Shown here piece by piece: positions 9,476 to 18,537 of a stretch of 32,334 nucleotides of DNA. Position 1 is the first letter of the stretch, and the number at the start of each line of letters is the position of its first letter. The notes beneath the pieces are model-generated. The model saw nothing but the letters and a program-made list of their open reading frames with translations. It did not search any database and was not told the DNA's origin. Source of the stretch: Candidatus Nitrotoga sp. BS (GTDB taxonomy: Bacteria > Pseudomonadota > Gammaproteobacteria > Burkholderiales > Gallionellaceae); the NCBI RefSeq assembly GCF_927797785.1, contig NZ_CAKMLL010000077.1:1-32334 (forward strand), written 5' to 3'. A program made the position numbers and the translations under genes.

Positions 9476-9892
9476 TTATACCCCCACTTGTCTAATTACA
9501 AACGTTGTGGCTATAGGCAGCTTAGCAGAGGCTAGGCGGAAAGCTTCGCGCGCTATCATCTCCTCTACGCCATCCATTTCGTACAACATCTTGCCAGGTT
9601 GAATCTCAGCAACATAATATTCAGGATTACCTTTACCATTACCCATACGTACCTCAGCAGGCTTTTGAGAAATTGGCTTGTCAGGAAATATGCGGATCCA
9701 AATCCGCCCACCACGCTTAATGTGGCGCGTCATCGCACGTCTAGCCGCCTCTATCTGACGAGCCGTTAGACGACCACGAGCAACTGCTTTTAAGCCAAAT
9801 TCACCAAAACTAACCTTATTACCTCGTGTTGCAATACCAGTGTTACGTCCCTTTTGCTCTTTACGATATTTTCTTCTAGCTGGTTGCAGCAT
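9476..9892 (-). CDS. rplP: 50S ribosomal protein L16
   Basis: L16 helps organise the A site and peptidyl-transferase region and is added late in assembly. The 138-residue product starts [19 protein letters not shown] and contains [39 protein letters not shown] and [20 protein letters not shown]. Its first 17 bases overlap the end of rpsC, more than is usual in this operon. The start is fixed by the invariant MLQP N-terminus, with a GGGGG ribosome-binding site inside rpsC. Confidence 0.98.
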   Translation of the reverse strand: MLQPARRKYRKEQKGRNTGIATRGNKVSFGEFGLKAVARGRLTARQIEAARRAMTRHIKRGGRIWIRIFPDKPISQKPAEVRMGNGKGNPEYYVAEIQPGKMLYEMDGVEEMIAREAFRLASAKLPIATTFVIRQVGV

Positions 9893-10589
9893 GTTTTGCC
9901 CCCGGTTTTCTAACTCTTTTTTCAGGCACTGACACTAACGGCGCGGCCACCTCCTCCACTCCAGTATGATCACCCTTGTAAACCCAAACCTTGACGCCAA
10001 TAATGCCATAAGTTGTTTTAGCCTCAGCTGTACCGTAGTCAATATTAGCACGAAGAGTATGCAATGGCACCCGTCCTTCGCGATACCACTCAGATCGCGC
10101 AATTTCAATCCCGTTAAGTCGGCCAGCACTCATAATTTTGATGCCTTGGGCACCTAAACGCATAGCATTTTGCATGGCTCGCTTCATAGCACGTCGGAAC
10201 ATAATGCGCTTTTCCAACTGCGAAGTAATACTTTCAGCAATAAGCTGAGCATCAATTTCGGGTTTTCGTACTTCTTCAATGTTTAGCGCTACGTCGGGTA
10301 ATCCCATGCGCTTCCTAAGCTCAGTCCGCAGGAATTCAATATCCTCACCTTTCTTACCAATCACTACGCCAGGCCTAGCGGTATATATGGTTATCTTAGC
10401 GTTTTTCGCAGGTCGTTCGATAACAATCTTGGATACTCCTGCACCGAAGAGTTTTTTCTTAAGATAATCGCGTACCTCAATATCCTTAAGAAGCATTCCA
10501 GCAAAGTTCTTGCTATTGGCATACCACTTAGATGTCCAGCTTTTCTGAACGCTCAATCGGAACCCGATTGGATGAATTTTCTGTCCCAT
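9876..10589 (-). CDS. rpsC: 30S ribosomal protein S3
   Basis: S3 lies at the mRNA entry channel of the 30S head. The product is 237 residues. The N-terminal type-2 KH domain includes the loop [20 protein letters not shown]; the C-terminal domain contains [20 protein letters not shown] and [20 protein letters not shown]. The extension after about residue 210 is basic and proline-rich. The 3' end overlaps rplP by 17 bases. Confidence 0.98.
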   Translation of the reverse strand: MGQKIHPIGFRLSVQKSWTSKWYANSKNFAGMLLKDIEVRDYLKKKLFGAGVSKIVIERPAKNAKITIYTARPGVVIGKKGEDIEFLRTELRKRMGLPDVALNIEEVRKPEIDAQLIAESITSQLEKRIMFRRAMKRAMQNAMRLGAQGIKIMSAGRLNGIEIARSEWYREGRVPLHTLRANIDYGTAEAKTTYGIIGVKVWVYKGDHTGVEEVAAPLVSVPEKRVRKPGAKHAATS

Positions 10590-10596
10590 ATCTGCT

Positions 10597-10926
10597 TTAG
10601 CTCCCGACGATAATCGTAATGTGACAGGTCTGCTTCTCTATACTATTACCTCGCCCCTTAGCTCGAGCCGACGTCCTCTTCAGTGAGGCTCCTTTATCAA
10701 CATAGATAGTAGCAACCTTAAGGTCATCTATGTCAGCACCATCATTGTGCTCAGCATTAGCGATAGCCGACTCTAAACCTTTTTTAATAATTACAGCTGC
10801 TTTTTTAGGACTAAAAGACAAAGTACTTAGCGCTTTATTAACTGGCAAACCTCGAATCTGATCCGCCACCAAGCGTCCCTTTTGAGCTGATAGGCGAACG
10901 CCCTTTACCACTGAGATTGTATTCAT
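10597..10926 (-). CDS. rplV: 50S ribosomal protein L22
   Basis: L22 lines the peptide exit tunnel; its beta-hairpin is a macrolide-resistance site. The 109-residue product has [39 protein letters not shown] and the hairpin region [24 protein letters not shown] directly upstream (10929) is also in frame, but it sits only one base from the AAGGAGG ribosome-binding site. The ATG at 10926 is better spaced, so I use it. Confidence 0.97.
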   Translation of the reverse strand: MNTISVVKGVRLSAQKGRLVADQIRGLPVNKALSTLSFSPKKAAVIIKKGLESAIANAEHNDGADIDDLKVATIYVDKGASLKRTSARAKGRGNSIEKQTCHITIIVGS

Positions 10927-10935
10927 CACACCTCC

Positions 10936-11220
10936 TTATTTTTTTTTGACAACTGCTTTTTTGTCAGCGGCATGTCCTTTGAAAGTGCGCGTCAGCGAGA
11001 ATTCACCTAGCTTATGACCCACCATGTTCTCAGATATATACACAGGGACATGCTGCTTCCCATTATGCACAGCAATGGTAAGACCGATAAATTCCGGCAG
11101 TACAGTAGACCGGCGCGACCAGGTTTTCACAGGTCGCTTATCGTTGGTGGCGCGCACAACTTCAACTTTCTTTACCAAGTAAGCGTCGACGAATGGACCT
11201 TTTTTAATGGAACGTGCCAT
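10936..11220 (-). CDS. rpsS: 30S ribosomal protein S19
   Basis: S19 forms part of the 30S head with S13. The 94-residue product starts [18 protein letters not shown] and has [40 protein letters not shown] and [17 protein letters not shown]. It follows rplB by five bases and precedes rplV in standard S10 order. Confidence 0.98.
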   Translation of the reverse strand: MARSIKKGPFVDAYLVKKVEVVRATNDKRPVKTWSRRSTVLPEFIGLTIAVHNGKQHVPVYISENMVGHKLGEFSLTRTFKGHAADKKAVVKKK

Positions 11221-11225
11221 AATTT

Positions 11226-12059
11226 TTACCCTTTATTCTGAAAGCGGCGGCGCACAATCATGCCACTAGTGCGCTTGTTACGACGCGTACGAAATCCCTT
11301 AGCTGGAACACCCCATGGACTCACAGGGTTACGACCAGCAGCAGTTTTACCCTCACCGCCCCCATGCGGATGATCGACTGGATTCATAACCACACCACGC
11401 ACTGTCGGACGAACTCCGCGCCATCGCATAGCACCTGCCTTGCCAATCGAACGTAAGCTGTGCTCAGCATTACCCACCTCACCTATAGTCGCCTTACAAT
11501 CCACATGAACCTTCCGAATCTCGCCGGACCGCAAACGCAACTGCGCGTAACCACCCTCACGCGCCAGCAACTGAACTGATGTACCAGCCGAGCGCGCCAA
11601 CTGCGCACCTTTACCAGGCATCATTTCAATGCAGTGTATTGTCGAACCAACTGGTATATTTCGCAAAGGCAAAGCATTGCCCGCCTTAACTGGCGCTTCC
11701 GATCCACTCACCACTTGAGCACCAACTTTGACACCTTTAGGTGCAATAATATAACGACGCTCGCCATCCGAGTAGCATAAGAGAGCAAGATGCGCACTGC
11801 GGTTCGGATCATACTCCAAATGCTCAACAGTGGCCGAAACACTATCTTTATCTCGTTTGAAATCTACTATGCGATAATTTTTCTTGTGCCCACCACCCAT
11901 ATGCCGCACAGTGATATGGCCATTATGATTACGACCCGCCGTTCTATTCTTTTTTTCCACTAATTGTGAATGAGGCTTGCCCTTATGCAGTTCATTATTA
12001 ACCACGCGAACCACAGCACGTCGCCCCGGAGAACTTGGTTTAAGTTTGATCAGCGCCAT
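11226..12059 (-). CDS. rplB: 50S ribosomal protein L2
   Basis: L2 is a core large-subunit protein needed for subunit association and the peptidyl-transferase centre. The product is 277 residues (E. coli 273). It contains [20 protein letters not shown] in the N-terminal OB domain and the signature [20 protein letters not shown] with the conserved histidine near the catalytic centre. The C-terminus is [14 protein letters not shown]. It is two bases from rplW. Confidence 0.99.
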   Translation of the reverse strand: MALIKLKPSSPGRRAVVRVVNNELHKGKPHSQLVEKKNRTAGRNHNGHITVRHMGGGHKKNYRIVDFKRDKDSVSATVEHLEYDPNRSAHLALLCYSDGERRYIIAPKGVKVGAQVVSGSEAPVKAGNALPLRNIPVGSTIHCIEMMPGKGAQLARSAGTSVQLLAREGGYAQLRLRSGEIRKVHVDCKATIGEVGNAEHSLRSIGKAGAMRWRGVRPTVRGVVMNPVDHPHGGGEGKTAAGRNPVSPWGVPAKGFRTRRNKRTSGMIVRRRFQNKG

Positions 12060-12061
12060 AA

Positions 12062-12379
12062 TTAACCTTGCTCACTCTCTGAAAAATTTATTTTGTGACC
12101 AGGAGCTAGGCATACATATGCCTTCTTCCAATCTTTACGCCGACCCATGAACTTTCCGAAGCGCTTTTGCTTACCTTTAACAAGAGCAACTTGAACACTT
12201 TCGACATCAACTTTAAACATTAACTCGACAGCAGCTTTGATTTCAGGCTTCGTAGCAGTTGGCTCCACACGAAATATGACTTGATCATGTTTCTCTGAAA
12301 CATATGTTGCCTTTTCGGATATCTGAGGCATGTGCAGTACGTTCATCAATCGCTCTTGGCTGAATTTAATATTACTCAT
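12062..12379 (-). CDS. rplW: 50S ribosomal protein L23
   Basis: L23 is the tunnel-exit protein that docks trigger factor and signal recognition particle. The product is 105 residues. It has [39 protein letters not shown], then the extended loop [20 protein letters not shown] and [14 protein letters not shown]. It overlaps rplD by four bases (ATGA). Confidence 0.98.
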   Translation of the reverse strand: MSNIKFSQERLMNVLHMPQISEKATYVSEKHDQVIFRVEPTATKPEIKAAVELMFKVDVESVQVALVKGKQKRFGKFMGRRKDWKKAYVCLAPGHKINFSESEQG

Positions 12380-13002
12380 CCCAGCACCTCCTCAATCTTC
12401 CTCACAGCATCGAGTGTAACAAGTGTTTTTGGAAAGCGCACTAAGCTTACCGGGTCTACCTGATGAGCTTCTAAAACAAACACATTTGCCAAATTACGTG
12501 TAGATAAATATAAATTATCATCAAGATCGCTGACAATAACCAGCACACGACCCGAGTTAAACCCCATATCGACCATCATCTGTGCAAACAGCTTTGTCTT
12601 TGGCGCAGCAAGTGTCAATTTATCAACAACAGTTAAACGATCCTCGCGCACTAGCTGAGAAAAAATTGAAGCCAAGCCCGCTCGATACATCTTGCGGTTA
12701 ACCTTCTGTGTAAAATTTTCGTTCGAAGTATTCGGGAATATATTACCGCCACCACGCCATAAAGGGCTGGAAGCCATACCAGCACGCGCACGCCCAGTAC
12801 CTTTCTGAGCCCAAGGCTTTCGAGTACTTTTCGAAATTTCACTTCGATCTTTTTGTTTACTATTACCAAAACGAGCATTTGCCTGATATGCAATCACCAC
12901 CTGATGAATCAACGGCTCGTTATACTCCCGGCCGAACAATTCATCAGAGGCTGAAATACTAGAACCAACCACACCTTTACCATCAATAACCTTAAGCTCC
13001 AT
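12376..13002 (-). CDS. rplD: 50S ribosomal protein L4
   Basis: L4 reaches the exit tunnel through a long loop; in E. coli it also represses the S10 operon. The 208-residue product carries the loop region [20 protein letters not shown] followed by [13 protein letters not shown], the family hallmark. The C-terminal part has [20 protein letters not shown]. Its start overlaps the rplC stop by one base (TAATG). The short gap before rpsJ leaves no room for an E. coli-type L4 leader. Confidence 0.98.
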   Translation of the reverse strand: MELKVIDGKGVVGSSISASDELFGREYNEPLIHQVVIAYQANARFGNSKQKDRSEISKSTRKPWAQKGTGRARAGMASSPLWRGGGNIFPNTSNENFTQKVNRKMYRAGLASIFSQLVREDRLTVVDKLTLAAPKTKLFAQMMVDMGFNSGRVLVIVSDLDDNLYLSTRNLANVFVLEAHQVDPVSLVRFPKTLVTLDAVRKIEEVLG

Positions 13003-13646
13003 TATACACCCACCTTTACTGCTGGGCGCACAAGCACATCACCACCCTTGGAACCAGGGACAGCACCCATTACAAGCAATAACTGCCGACCAATGTCAAT
13101 ACGGACTATCTTGAGATTTTGCACTGTACGACGCACATCACCAAGATGCCCTGACATGCGCTTACCTGGAAATACACGGCCCGGGTCTTGCGCCATCCCA
13201 ATAGAACCTGGCACATTATGAGATTTTGAGTTGCCATGCGTAGCACGACCAGAACTAAAATGGTAACGTTTAATTACACCACTAAACCCCTTACCAAGAG
13301 TCGTGCCGGTCACGTCAACTTTTTGACCAACCTCAAACAAATCCGCGCCAAGCGTACCACCAGCCTGCAAACCTCTCAATTCCTCAGGAGTAGCAATAAA
13401 TTCTTTTTGTACGCTACCCGCAACCACGCCCGCTTTAGCATAATGCCCCGCAGCCGCTCTAACAACACGGCTTGCACGTCGCACGCCAAACGTAATTTGA
13501 ACTGCATTGTAACCATCAGTATTAATAGTTTTAATCTGGGTCACGCGATTATTAGACACGTCCAACACTGTCACCGGCAGAGATATTCCTTCGTCGGTAA
13601 AAATGCGGGTCATGCCAATCTTTCGACCGACAAGTCCTAAGCTCAT
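13002..13646 (-). CDS. rplC: 50S ribosomal protein L3
   Basis: L3 is an early-assembly protein whose loop reaches the peptidyl-transferase centre. The 214-residue product has the N-terminal [20 protein letters not shown]. The loop [20 protein letters not shown] is followed by [18 protein letters not shown]; the glutamine corresponds to the residue methylated by PrmB in E. coli. The end reads VRPAVKVGV. The 58-base gap from rpsJ holds a small inverted repeat. Confidence 0.98.
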   Translation of the reverse strand: MSLGLVGRKIGMTRIFTDEGISLPVTVLDVSNNRVTQIKTINTDGYNAVQITFGVRRASRVVRAAAGHYAKAGVVAGSVQKEFIATPEELRGLQAGGTLGADLFEVGQKVDVTGTTLGKGFSGVIKRYHFSSGRATHGNSKSHNVPGSIGMAQDPGRVFPGKRMSGHLGDVRRTVQNLKIVRIDIGRQLLLVMGAVPGSKGGDVLVRPAVKVGV

Positions 13647-13676
13647 TCTTAATATCCTTCTTAAGGGGCTGACTAC

Positions 13677-13692
13677 AATTGGCCAACCAATT
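13677..13692 (-). other. Small hairpin between rpsJ and rplC
   Basis: AATTGG and CCAATT form a perfect 6-bp stem with a 4-base loop, 12 bases after the rpsJ stop. No T-run follows, so it is not a terminator. It may be an RNA processing or spacing element, or chance. Confidence 0.3.
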
Positions 13693-13704
13693 CAATTCTT
13701 ACAG

Positions 13705-14016
13705 CTACTGCAATTTAATTACGACATCAACACCTGCAGGCAGATCCAATTTCATTAGCGCATCTACAGTTTTTTCAGTTGGATCAACAATATCCAGCAT
13801 ACGCAGATGAGTTCGAATCTCAAATTGATCGCGTGACGTCTTATTGACGTGAGGTGAACGCAAAATATCAAAACGTTCAATTTTAGTAGGCAGTGGAATA
13901 GGACCCTTTACTACAGCCCCAGTACGCTTCGCAGTCTCAACAATCCGTGATGCGGACTGATCAATTAGACGATAATCAAACGCCTTCAGGCGTATACGGA
14001 TATTCTGACTTTTCAT
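13705..14016 (-). CDS. rpsJ: 30S ribosomal protein S10 / NusE
   Basis: S10 is a 30S head protein that also acts with NusB in antitermination. The 103-residue product (E. coli 103) has [60 protein letters not shown] and ends [10 protein letters not shown]. It follows tuf copy A after 88 bases, so the str and S10 groups are contiguous here. Confidence 0.99.
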   Translation of the reverse strand: MKSQNIRIRLKAFDYRLIDQSASRIVETAKRTGAVVKGPIPLPTKIERFDILRSPHVNKTSRDQFEIRTHLRMLDIVDPTEKTVDALMKLDLPAGVDVVIKLQ

Positions 14017-14069
14017 AATTTTTATGTCTACTTTTTAGTTGTTATTACACAACTGCGGATTAACACGAG

Positions 14070-14099
14070 ATTGTACAGCACAATAATTCTTGTTGTACA
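14070..14099 (-). promoter_or_regulatory. Hairpin and possible promoter between tuf and rpsJ
   Basis: Just past the tuf stop, TGTACA (14099-14094) plus ACAA pair with TTGT plus TGTACA (to 14072), with a two-base GC bulge and a six-base loop: ten base pairs. The same bases can be read as TGTACA, an 18-base spacer and TACAAT (14075-14070), a moderate sigma70 promoter. No T-run follows, so termination is unlikely. Whether it marks RNA processing, a promoter or both cannot be decided from sequence alone. Confidence 0.35.
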
Positions 14100-14104
14100 T
14101 AATA

Positions 14105-15295
14105 TTATTCAATCACCTTAGCCACCACGCCGGCACCGACGGTTCGACCACCTTCGCGTATCGCAAAACGAAGACCCTCTTCCATCGCTATTGGGGCGAT
14201 CAAGCTAACCGTCACCGACACATTGTCTCCAGGCATCACCATTTCAGTGCCTTCCGGCAGCTCAACCGCACCTGTTACGTCGGTAGTTCGGAAGTAGAAT
14301 TGCGGGCGGTAGCCTTGGAAGAACGGTGTATGGCGACCACCTTCGTCTTTACTGAGTACGTATATTTCGGCTGTAAACTTGGTATGCGGGCTGATAGAAC
14401 CTGGTTTAGCCAAAACCTGACCACGTTCGACATCCTCACGCTTAGTACCACGTAACAATATTCCTACGTTATCACCCGCCTGACCTTGATCAAGCAACTT
14501 GCGGAACATTTCTACACCAGTACATATGGTTTTGATAGTAGGCTTTAGGCCGATAATTTCAATTTCTTCACCCACCTTGACGACACCACGCTCCACCCGG
14601 CCAGTTACCACGGTGCCTCGACCAGAGATAGAAAAAACATCTTCTACAGGCATCAAAAATGTACCATCCATGACACGCATAGGTTGTGGTATATAGGCAT
14701 CAAGCGCCTCGGCCAAACGAAAAATGGAGGGCTCGCCAATTTCGGACTGATCACCCTGCAAAGCCTTGAGCGCACTGCCGATAATAATCGGGGTATCATC
14801 ACCAGGGAAGTCATATTTGGTTAGAAGCTCGCGCACTTCCATTTCGACCAGCTCGAGCAGCTCAGGGTCATCAACCATGTCCGCCTTATTCATGTAGACG
14901 ATAATGTAGGGAACCCCAACTTGACGCGCCAACAGTATATGTTCACGTGTTTGCGGCATCGGGCCATCTGCAGCTGACACTACCAGAATAGCGCCATCCA
15001 TCTGCGCAGCACCGGTAATCATGTTTTTTATGTAATCCGCATGACCAGGACAGTCCACATGCGCGTAATGCCGACCAGACGTTTCATACTCAACATGAGC
15101 AGTATTAATCGTGATGCCGCGCGCCTTTTCTTCCGGCGCTGCGTCAATCTGATCATAAGCTTTTGCCTCACCGCCAAATTTCTTGGAAAGCACAGTGGAA
15201 ATCGCTGCTGTCAGGGTGGTCTTGCCATGATCAACGTGACCAATTGTACCTACATTTACGTGCGGCTTGGTACGCTCAAATTTACTCTTTGCCAT
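14105..15295 (-). CDS. tuf: Elongation factor Tu (copy A, str operon)
   Basis: EF-Tu delivers aminoacyl-tRNA to the ribosome as a GTP complex. The 396-residue protein has the P-loop GHVDHGKT (19-26), DCPGHAD (81-87, with catalytic His85), NKAD (136-139) and SALKAL, followed by two beta-barrel domains. It lies after fusA, as in the E. coli str operon. It is identical in protein sequence, and by eye in DNA, to the copy at 30656-31846, except that this one ends in TAA. An AGGAAA ribosome-binding site precedes ATG. Confidence 0.99.
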   Translation of the reverse strand: MAKSKFERTKPHVNVGTIGHVDHGKTTLTAAISTVLSKKFGGEAKAYDQIDAAPEEKARGITINTAHVEYETSGRHYAHVDCPGHADYIKNMITGAAQMDGAILVVSAADGPMPQTREHILLARQVGVPYIIVYMNKADMVDDPELLELVEMEVRELLTKYDFPGDDTPIIIGSALKALQGDQSEIGEPSIFRLAEALDAYIPQPMRVMDGTFLMPVEDVFSISGRGTVVTGRVERGVVKVGEEIEIIGLKPTIKTICTGVEMFRKLLDQGQAGDNVGILLRGTKREDVERGQVLAKPGSISPHTKFTAEIYVLSKDEGGRHTPFFQGYRPQFYFRTTDVTGAVELPEGTEMVMPGDNVSVTVSLIAPIAMEEGLRFAIREGGRTVGAGVVAKVIE

Positions 15296-15341
15296 GATTT
15301 AAATTTCCTAGATTATTTGACAGTTTATGAGCCAACTTAAA

Positions 15342-17438
15342 TTATTTCCTGCTACTCATCACCGTTTCAGCCACATTTTTTGGTGCCTCAGCGTAATGCT
15401 TAAACTCCATCGTGTAAGTGGCTCGCCCCTGGGTTGCGGAACGCAATGCAGTAGAATAACCAAACATCTCTGCCAAGGGAACTTCGGCCTTTACACTTTT
15501 TCCACCCCCAGCCATGTCATCCATACCCTGAACCATGCCACGACGAGATGACAAATCACCCATCACCGTGCCCGTGTAATCTTCCGGAGTTTCCACCTCA
15601 ACCGACATCATCGGCTCAAGCAACACTGGGCTTGCCTTCCGCATACCATCTTTGAACCCCATAGAAGCGGCCATCTTAAAAGCATTTTCGTTAGAGTCTA
15701 CATCGTGGTAAGACCCATCGAACAGAGTAACTTTAACATCCACCACGGGAAAGCCCGCCAATACACCATTCGGCAAAGTATCCTCTAAACCTTTCTTAAC
15801 CGCCGGAATAAATTCACGCGGAACCGCACCGCCTTTAATGGCATCCACAAACTCAAACCCCTTGCCAGTTTCGTTTGGCTCTACTTTTAACCATACATGA
15901 CCAAATTGACCACGCCCACCCGACTGCTTCACGAACTTACCCTCAACCTCAACCGCCTTACGTATCGCTTCACGGTAAGCCACTTGCGGCGCACCAATAT
16001 TAGCCTCCACCCCAAATTCTCGCTTCATGCGCTCAACCAATACCTCCAAGTGCAGCTCACCCATACCTGAAATGATGGTTTGACCAGACTCCATATCTGT
16101 GTGCACACGGAATGACGGATCTTCTTTTGCCAAGCGATTCAAGGCCATACCCATCTTTTCTTGGTCAGCCTTTGTCTTCGGCTCGACAGCAATATGAATA
16201 ACTGGCTCTGGAAATATCATACGCTCCAACGTTATCACATTGAGTGGATCACACAAAGTCTCGCCAGTAGTTGCCTCTTTTAAGCCCACTGCAGCAACGA
16301 TATCACCCGCATAAACCTCTTTAACTTCTTCTCGCTCATTCGCGTGCATCAATAAGATACGGCCTATTCGTTCCTTTTTACCTTTGATAGGGTTATAGAT
16401 TGTATCGCCTGCCTTCAACTGACCAGAATACACGCGGAAGAAAATCAACTGCCCGACAAATGGGTCGGTCATAATTTTAAAGGCTAAAGCTGAAAATGGC
16501 TCATCGTCGTTCGCCTTTCGCTCCCCCATTGATCCATCTTCCAATTCACCTGCAACTGGAGGAATGTCCGTCGGCGCAGGCAAATAGTCAATCACCGCAT
16601 CCAGCATAGCTTGCACGCCCTTGTTTTTGAAAGCAGAGCCACATAGCATCGGCACTATTTCACTGGCAATGGTTCGAATGCGCAAACATTGCTTAATCTC
16701 AGCCTCGGACAAGTCCCCCTCCTCGAGATACTTGTTCATCATCTCCTCGGATGCCTCAGCAGCACTCTCTACCATTTTCGCACGCCATTCTTGCGCTGCC
16801 GCCAACAGCTCAACAGGAATATCACGCAACTCAAATTTCATTCCCTGAGAGGGCTCATCCCAGTAAATCGCCTTCATCCTTACCAAGTCAATCACACCCT
16901 CAAACTTTTCCTCTGCGCCAATTGGCAATTGTATCGGCACCACATTTGCGCGCAATCGAGTACGCATTTGTTCAAAAACTTTAAGGAAATTCGCACCAGA
17001 ACGATCCATCTTATTAACAAAAGCCAAGCGCGGCACACCATACTTATTGGCCTGACGCCACACCGTCTCAGACTGAGGTTGCACACCGCCCACGGCACAA
17101 TACACCATGCACGCACCATCCAGTACGCGCATTGATCTCTCAACCTCGATAGTGAAGTCTACGTGCCCTGGCGTATCGATGATGTTAATGCGGTGCTCAG
17201 GCAAACTGGAGTCCATACCTTTCCAATAACAAGTTGTCGCAGCCGATGTAATGGTAATACCCCGCTCTTGCTCCTGCTCCATCCAATCCATCACAGCAGC
17301 ACCATCATGCACCTCACCAATCTTGTGAGACACACCCGTGTAGAATAAAACCCGCTCAGTGGTCGTAGTTTTACCAGCATCTATATGTGCGCTAATACCG
17401 ATATTACGGTATCGTTCGATTAATGTTTTCCTTGCCAC
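15342..17438 (-). CDS. fusA: Elongation factor G
   Basis: EF-G catalyses GTP-dependent translocation and, with ribosome recycling factor, splits ribosomes. The 698-residue product has the P-loop AHIDAGKT (17-24), DTPGH (88-92) and NKMD (142-145), then domain II and the domain III-V region with [20 protein letters not shown]. The length is standard (E. coli 704). The start is GTG at 17438, fixed by the [21 protein letters not shown]-terminus, with AGG eight bases upstream. It lies between rpsG and tuf. Confidence 0.99.
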   Translation of the reverse strand: MARKTLIERYRNIGISAHIDAGKTTTTERVLFYTGVSHKIGEVHDGAAVMDWMEQEQERGITITSAATTCYWKGMDSSLPEHRINIIDTPGHVDFTIEVERSMRVLDGACMVYCAVGGVQPQSETVWRQANKYGVPRLAFVNKMDRSGANFLKVFEQMRTRLRANVVPIQLPIGAEEKFEGVIDLVRMKAIYWDEPSQGMKFELRDIPVELLAAAQEWRAKMVESAAEASEEMMNKYLEEGDLSEAEIKQCLRIRTIASEIVPMLCGSAFKNKGVQAMLDAVIDYLPAPTDIPPVAGELEDGSMGERKANDDEPFSALAFKIMTDPFVGQLIFFRVYSGQLKAGDTIYNPIKGKKERIGRILLMHANEREEVKEVYAGDIVAAVGLKEATTGETLCDPLNVITLERMIFPEPVIHIAVEPKTKADQEKMGMALNRLAKEDPSFRVHTDMESGQTIISGMGELHLEVLVERMKREFGVEANIGAPQVAYREAIRKAVEVEGKFVKQSGGRGQFGHVWLKVEPNETGKGFEFVDAIKGGAVPREFIPAVKKGLEDTLPNGVLAGFPVVDVKVTLFDGSYHDVDSNENAFKMAASMGFKDGMRKASPVLLEPMMSVEVETPEDYTGTVMGDLSSRRGMVQGMDDMAGGGKSVKAEVPLAEMFGYSTALRSATQGRATYTMEFKHYAEAPKNVAETVMSSRK

Positions 17439-17484
17439 AGTAATTACCTAACTTAATTTAAACCATCAGAAAAAACTAAACAAC

Positions 17485-17955
17485 CTAGAAACGAAAGTGC
17501 GAAAAGGCTTTATTCGCTTCAGCCATACGGTGAACTTCTTCGCGTTTTTTAACTGCACCACCACGGCTTTCTGACGCGTCAAGCAATTCGCCAGCCAAGC
17601 GCATCCCCATGGATTTCTCGCCACGTTTACGTGCAAAGTCTTTGAGCCAACGCATCGCCAACGCCATACGCCGCGAAGGACGAACTTCAACAGGAACCTG
17701 ATAGTTCGCCCCCCCGACACGTCGGCTTTTTACCTCCACTTGAGGCCTGACATTAGTTAACGCAAGATTGAACACTTCGATCGGATCTTTACCGCTTTTT
17801 TTAACTATTTGTTCCAAAGCACCATAGAGTATGCGCTCGGCTACAGACTTTTTACCAGCGGTCATCAAAACATTAACGAATTTGGAAAGATCTTGGTTAC
17901 CATATTTTGGGTCCGGAAGGATTTCGCGCTTGGGAACTTCTCTACGTCTTGGCAT
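17485..17955 (-). CDS. rpsG: 30S ribosomal protein S7
   Basis: S7 nucleates the 30S head by binding the 3' domain of 16S rRNA; in E. coli it represses the str operon by binding between rpsL and rpsG. The 156-residue product starts [20 protein letters not shown] and has [40 protein letters not shown] and [13 protein letters not shown]. It is the shorter form (E. coli K-12 has a C-terminal extension). The 83-base gap to rpsL carries a tandem duplication. Confidence 0.98.
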   Translation of the reverse strand: MPRRREVPKREILPDPKYGNQDLSKFVNVLMTAGKKSVAERILYGALEQIVKKSGKDPIEVFNLALTNVRPQVEVKSRRVGGANYQVPVEVRPSRRMALAMRWLKDFARKRGEKSMGMRLAGELLDASESRGGAVKKREEVHRMAEANKAFSHFRF

Positions 17956-17999
17956 ATCTAAACCTCATATTAACTGGCAAATTCGAAACTGGCTAATTA

Positions 18000-18031
18000 C
18001 CAAATACTTACATAGCCAAATACTTACCTAG
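18000..18031. repeat. Tandem 16-bp direct duplication in the rpsL-rpsG gap
   Basis: CCAAATACTTACATAG (18000-18015) is followed at once by CCAAATACTTACCTAG (18016-18031), 15 of 16 bases identical. It lies just after the rpsL stop and makes up over a third of the rpsL-rpsG gap. The near identity suggests a recent slippage duplication. Confidence 0.9.
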
Positions 18032-18038
18032 CGATAAG

Positions 18039-18416
18039 CTAGGCCTTTTTGGGGCGCTTTGTACCATATTTAGATCGGGACTGCTTCCGATCTTTTACTC
18101 CGGCCGTATCCAAGTTTCCTCGCACCATGTGGTATCGAACACCAGGCAAATCTTTTACTCGGCCACCACGTATAAGCACCACCGAGTGCTCCTGCAAGTT
18201 ATGGCCTTCACCGCCAATGTAGGAGATAACTTCAAAACCATTTGTTAGACGAACCTTGGCAACCTTGCGTAAAGCAGAGTTTGGTTTCTTTGGTGTTGTA
18301 GTATACACACGGGTACATACCCCCCGTTTTTGGGGACTCCCACCTAGGGCAGGGACTTTACTTTTTATACGTTCAGCAACACGAGGCTTACGCACTAATT
18401 GGTTGATGGTTGGCAT
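18039..18416 (-). CDS. rpsL: 30S ribosomal protein S12
   Basis: S12 controls decoding accuracy at the A site. The 125-residue product has [12 protein letters not shown], the loop [19 protein letters not shown] and [17 protein letters not shown]. Lys43 and Lys88, the classic streptomycin-resistance positions, are both the sensitive wild-type residue. Asp89, the residue methylthiolated in E. coli, is present. It is the first gene of the str group, 121 bases after rpoC; I see no convincing promoter in that gap. Confidence 0.99.
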   Translation of the reverse strand: MPTINQLVRKPRVAERIKSKVPALGGSPQKRGVCTRVYTTTPKKPNSALRKVAKVRLTNGFEVISYIGGEGHNLQEHSVVLIRGGRVKDLPGVRYHMVRGNLDTAGVKDRKQSRSKYGTKRPKKA

Positions 18417-18519
18417 TATCTAAATTTCCTAAAAATTCTATGTATCAGCAATATGAAAAATAGCCGCGCAGACTATGCTTTGCCCTATCTGGCGCAAACA
18501 AAATGACCGCGCATTCTAT

Positions 18520-18532
18520 TGAGGAATCCTCA
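18520..18532 (-). other. Short palindrome just after rpoC
   Basis: TGAGGAATCCTCA is a perfect inverted repeat (6-base arms, one central base) five bases beyond the rpoC stop. No T-run follows on the minus strand, so it is not a good terminator. The rest of the 121-base rpoC-rpsL gap has no clear signal. Confidence 0.35.
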
Positions 18533-18537
18533 GGCTG

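Noticed and set aside
18417-18537. Promoter for rpsL, for example TTGTTT with an 18-base spacer and CATAGT
   Set aside because: Hexamers match only three and four of six positions; not distinguishable from chance.
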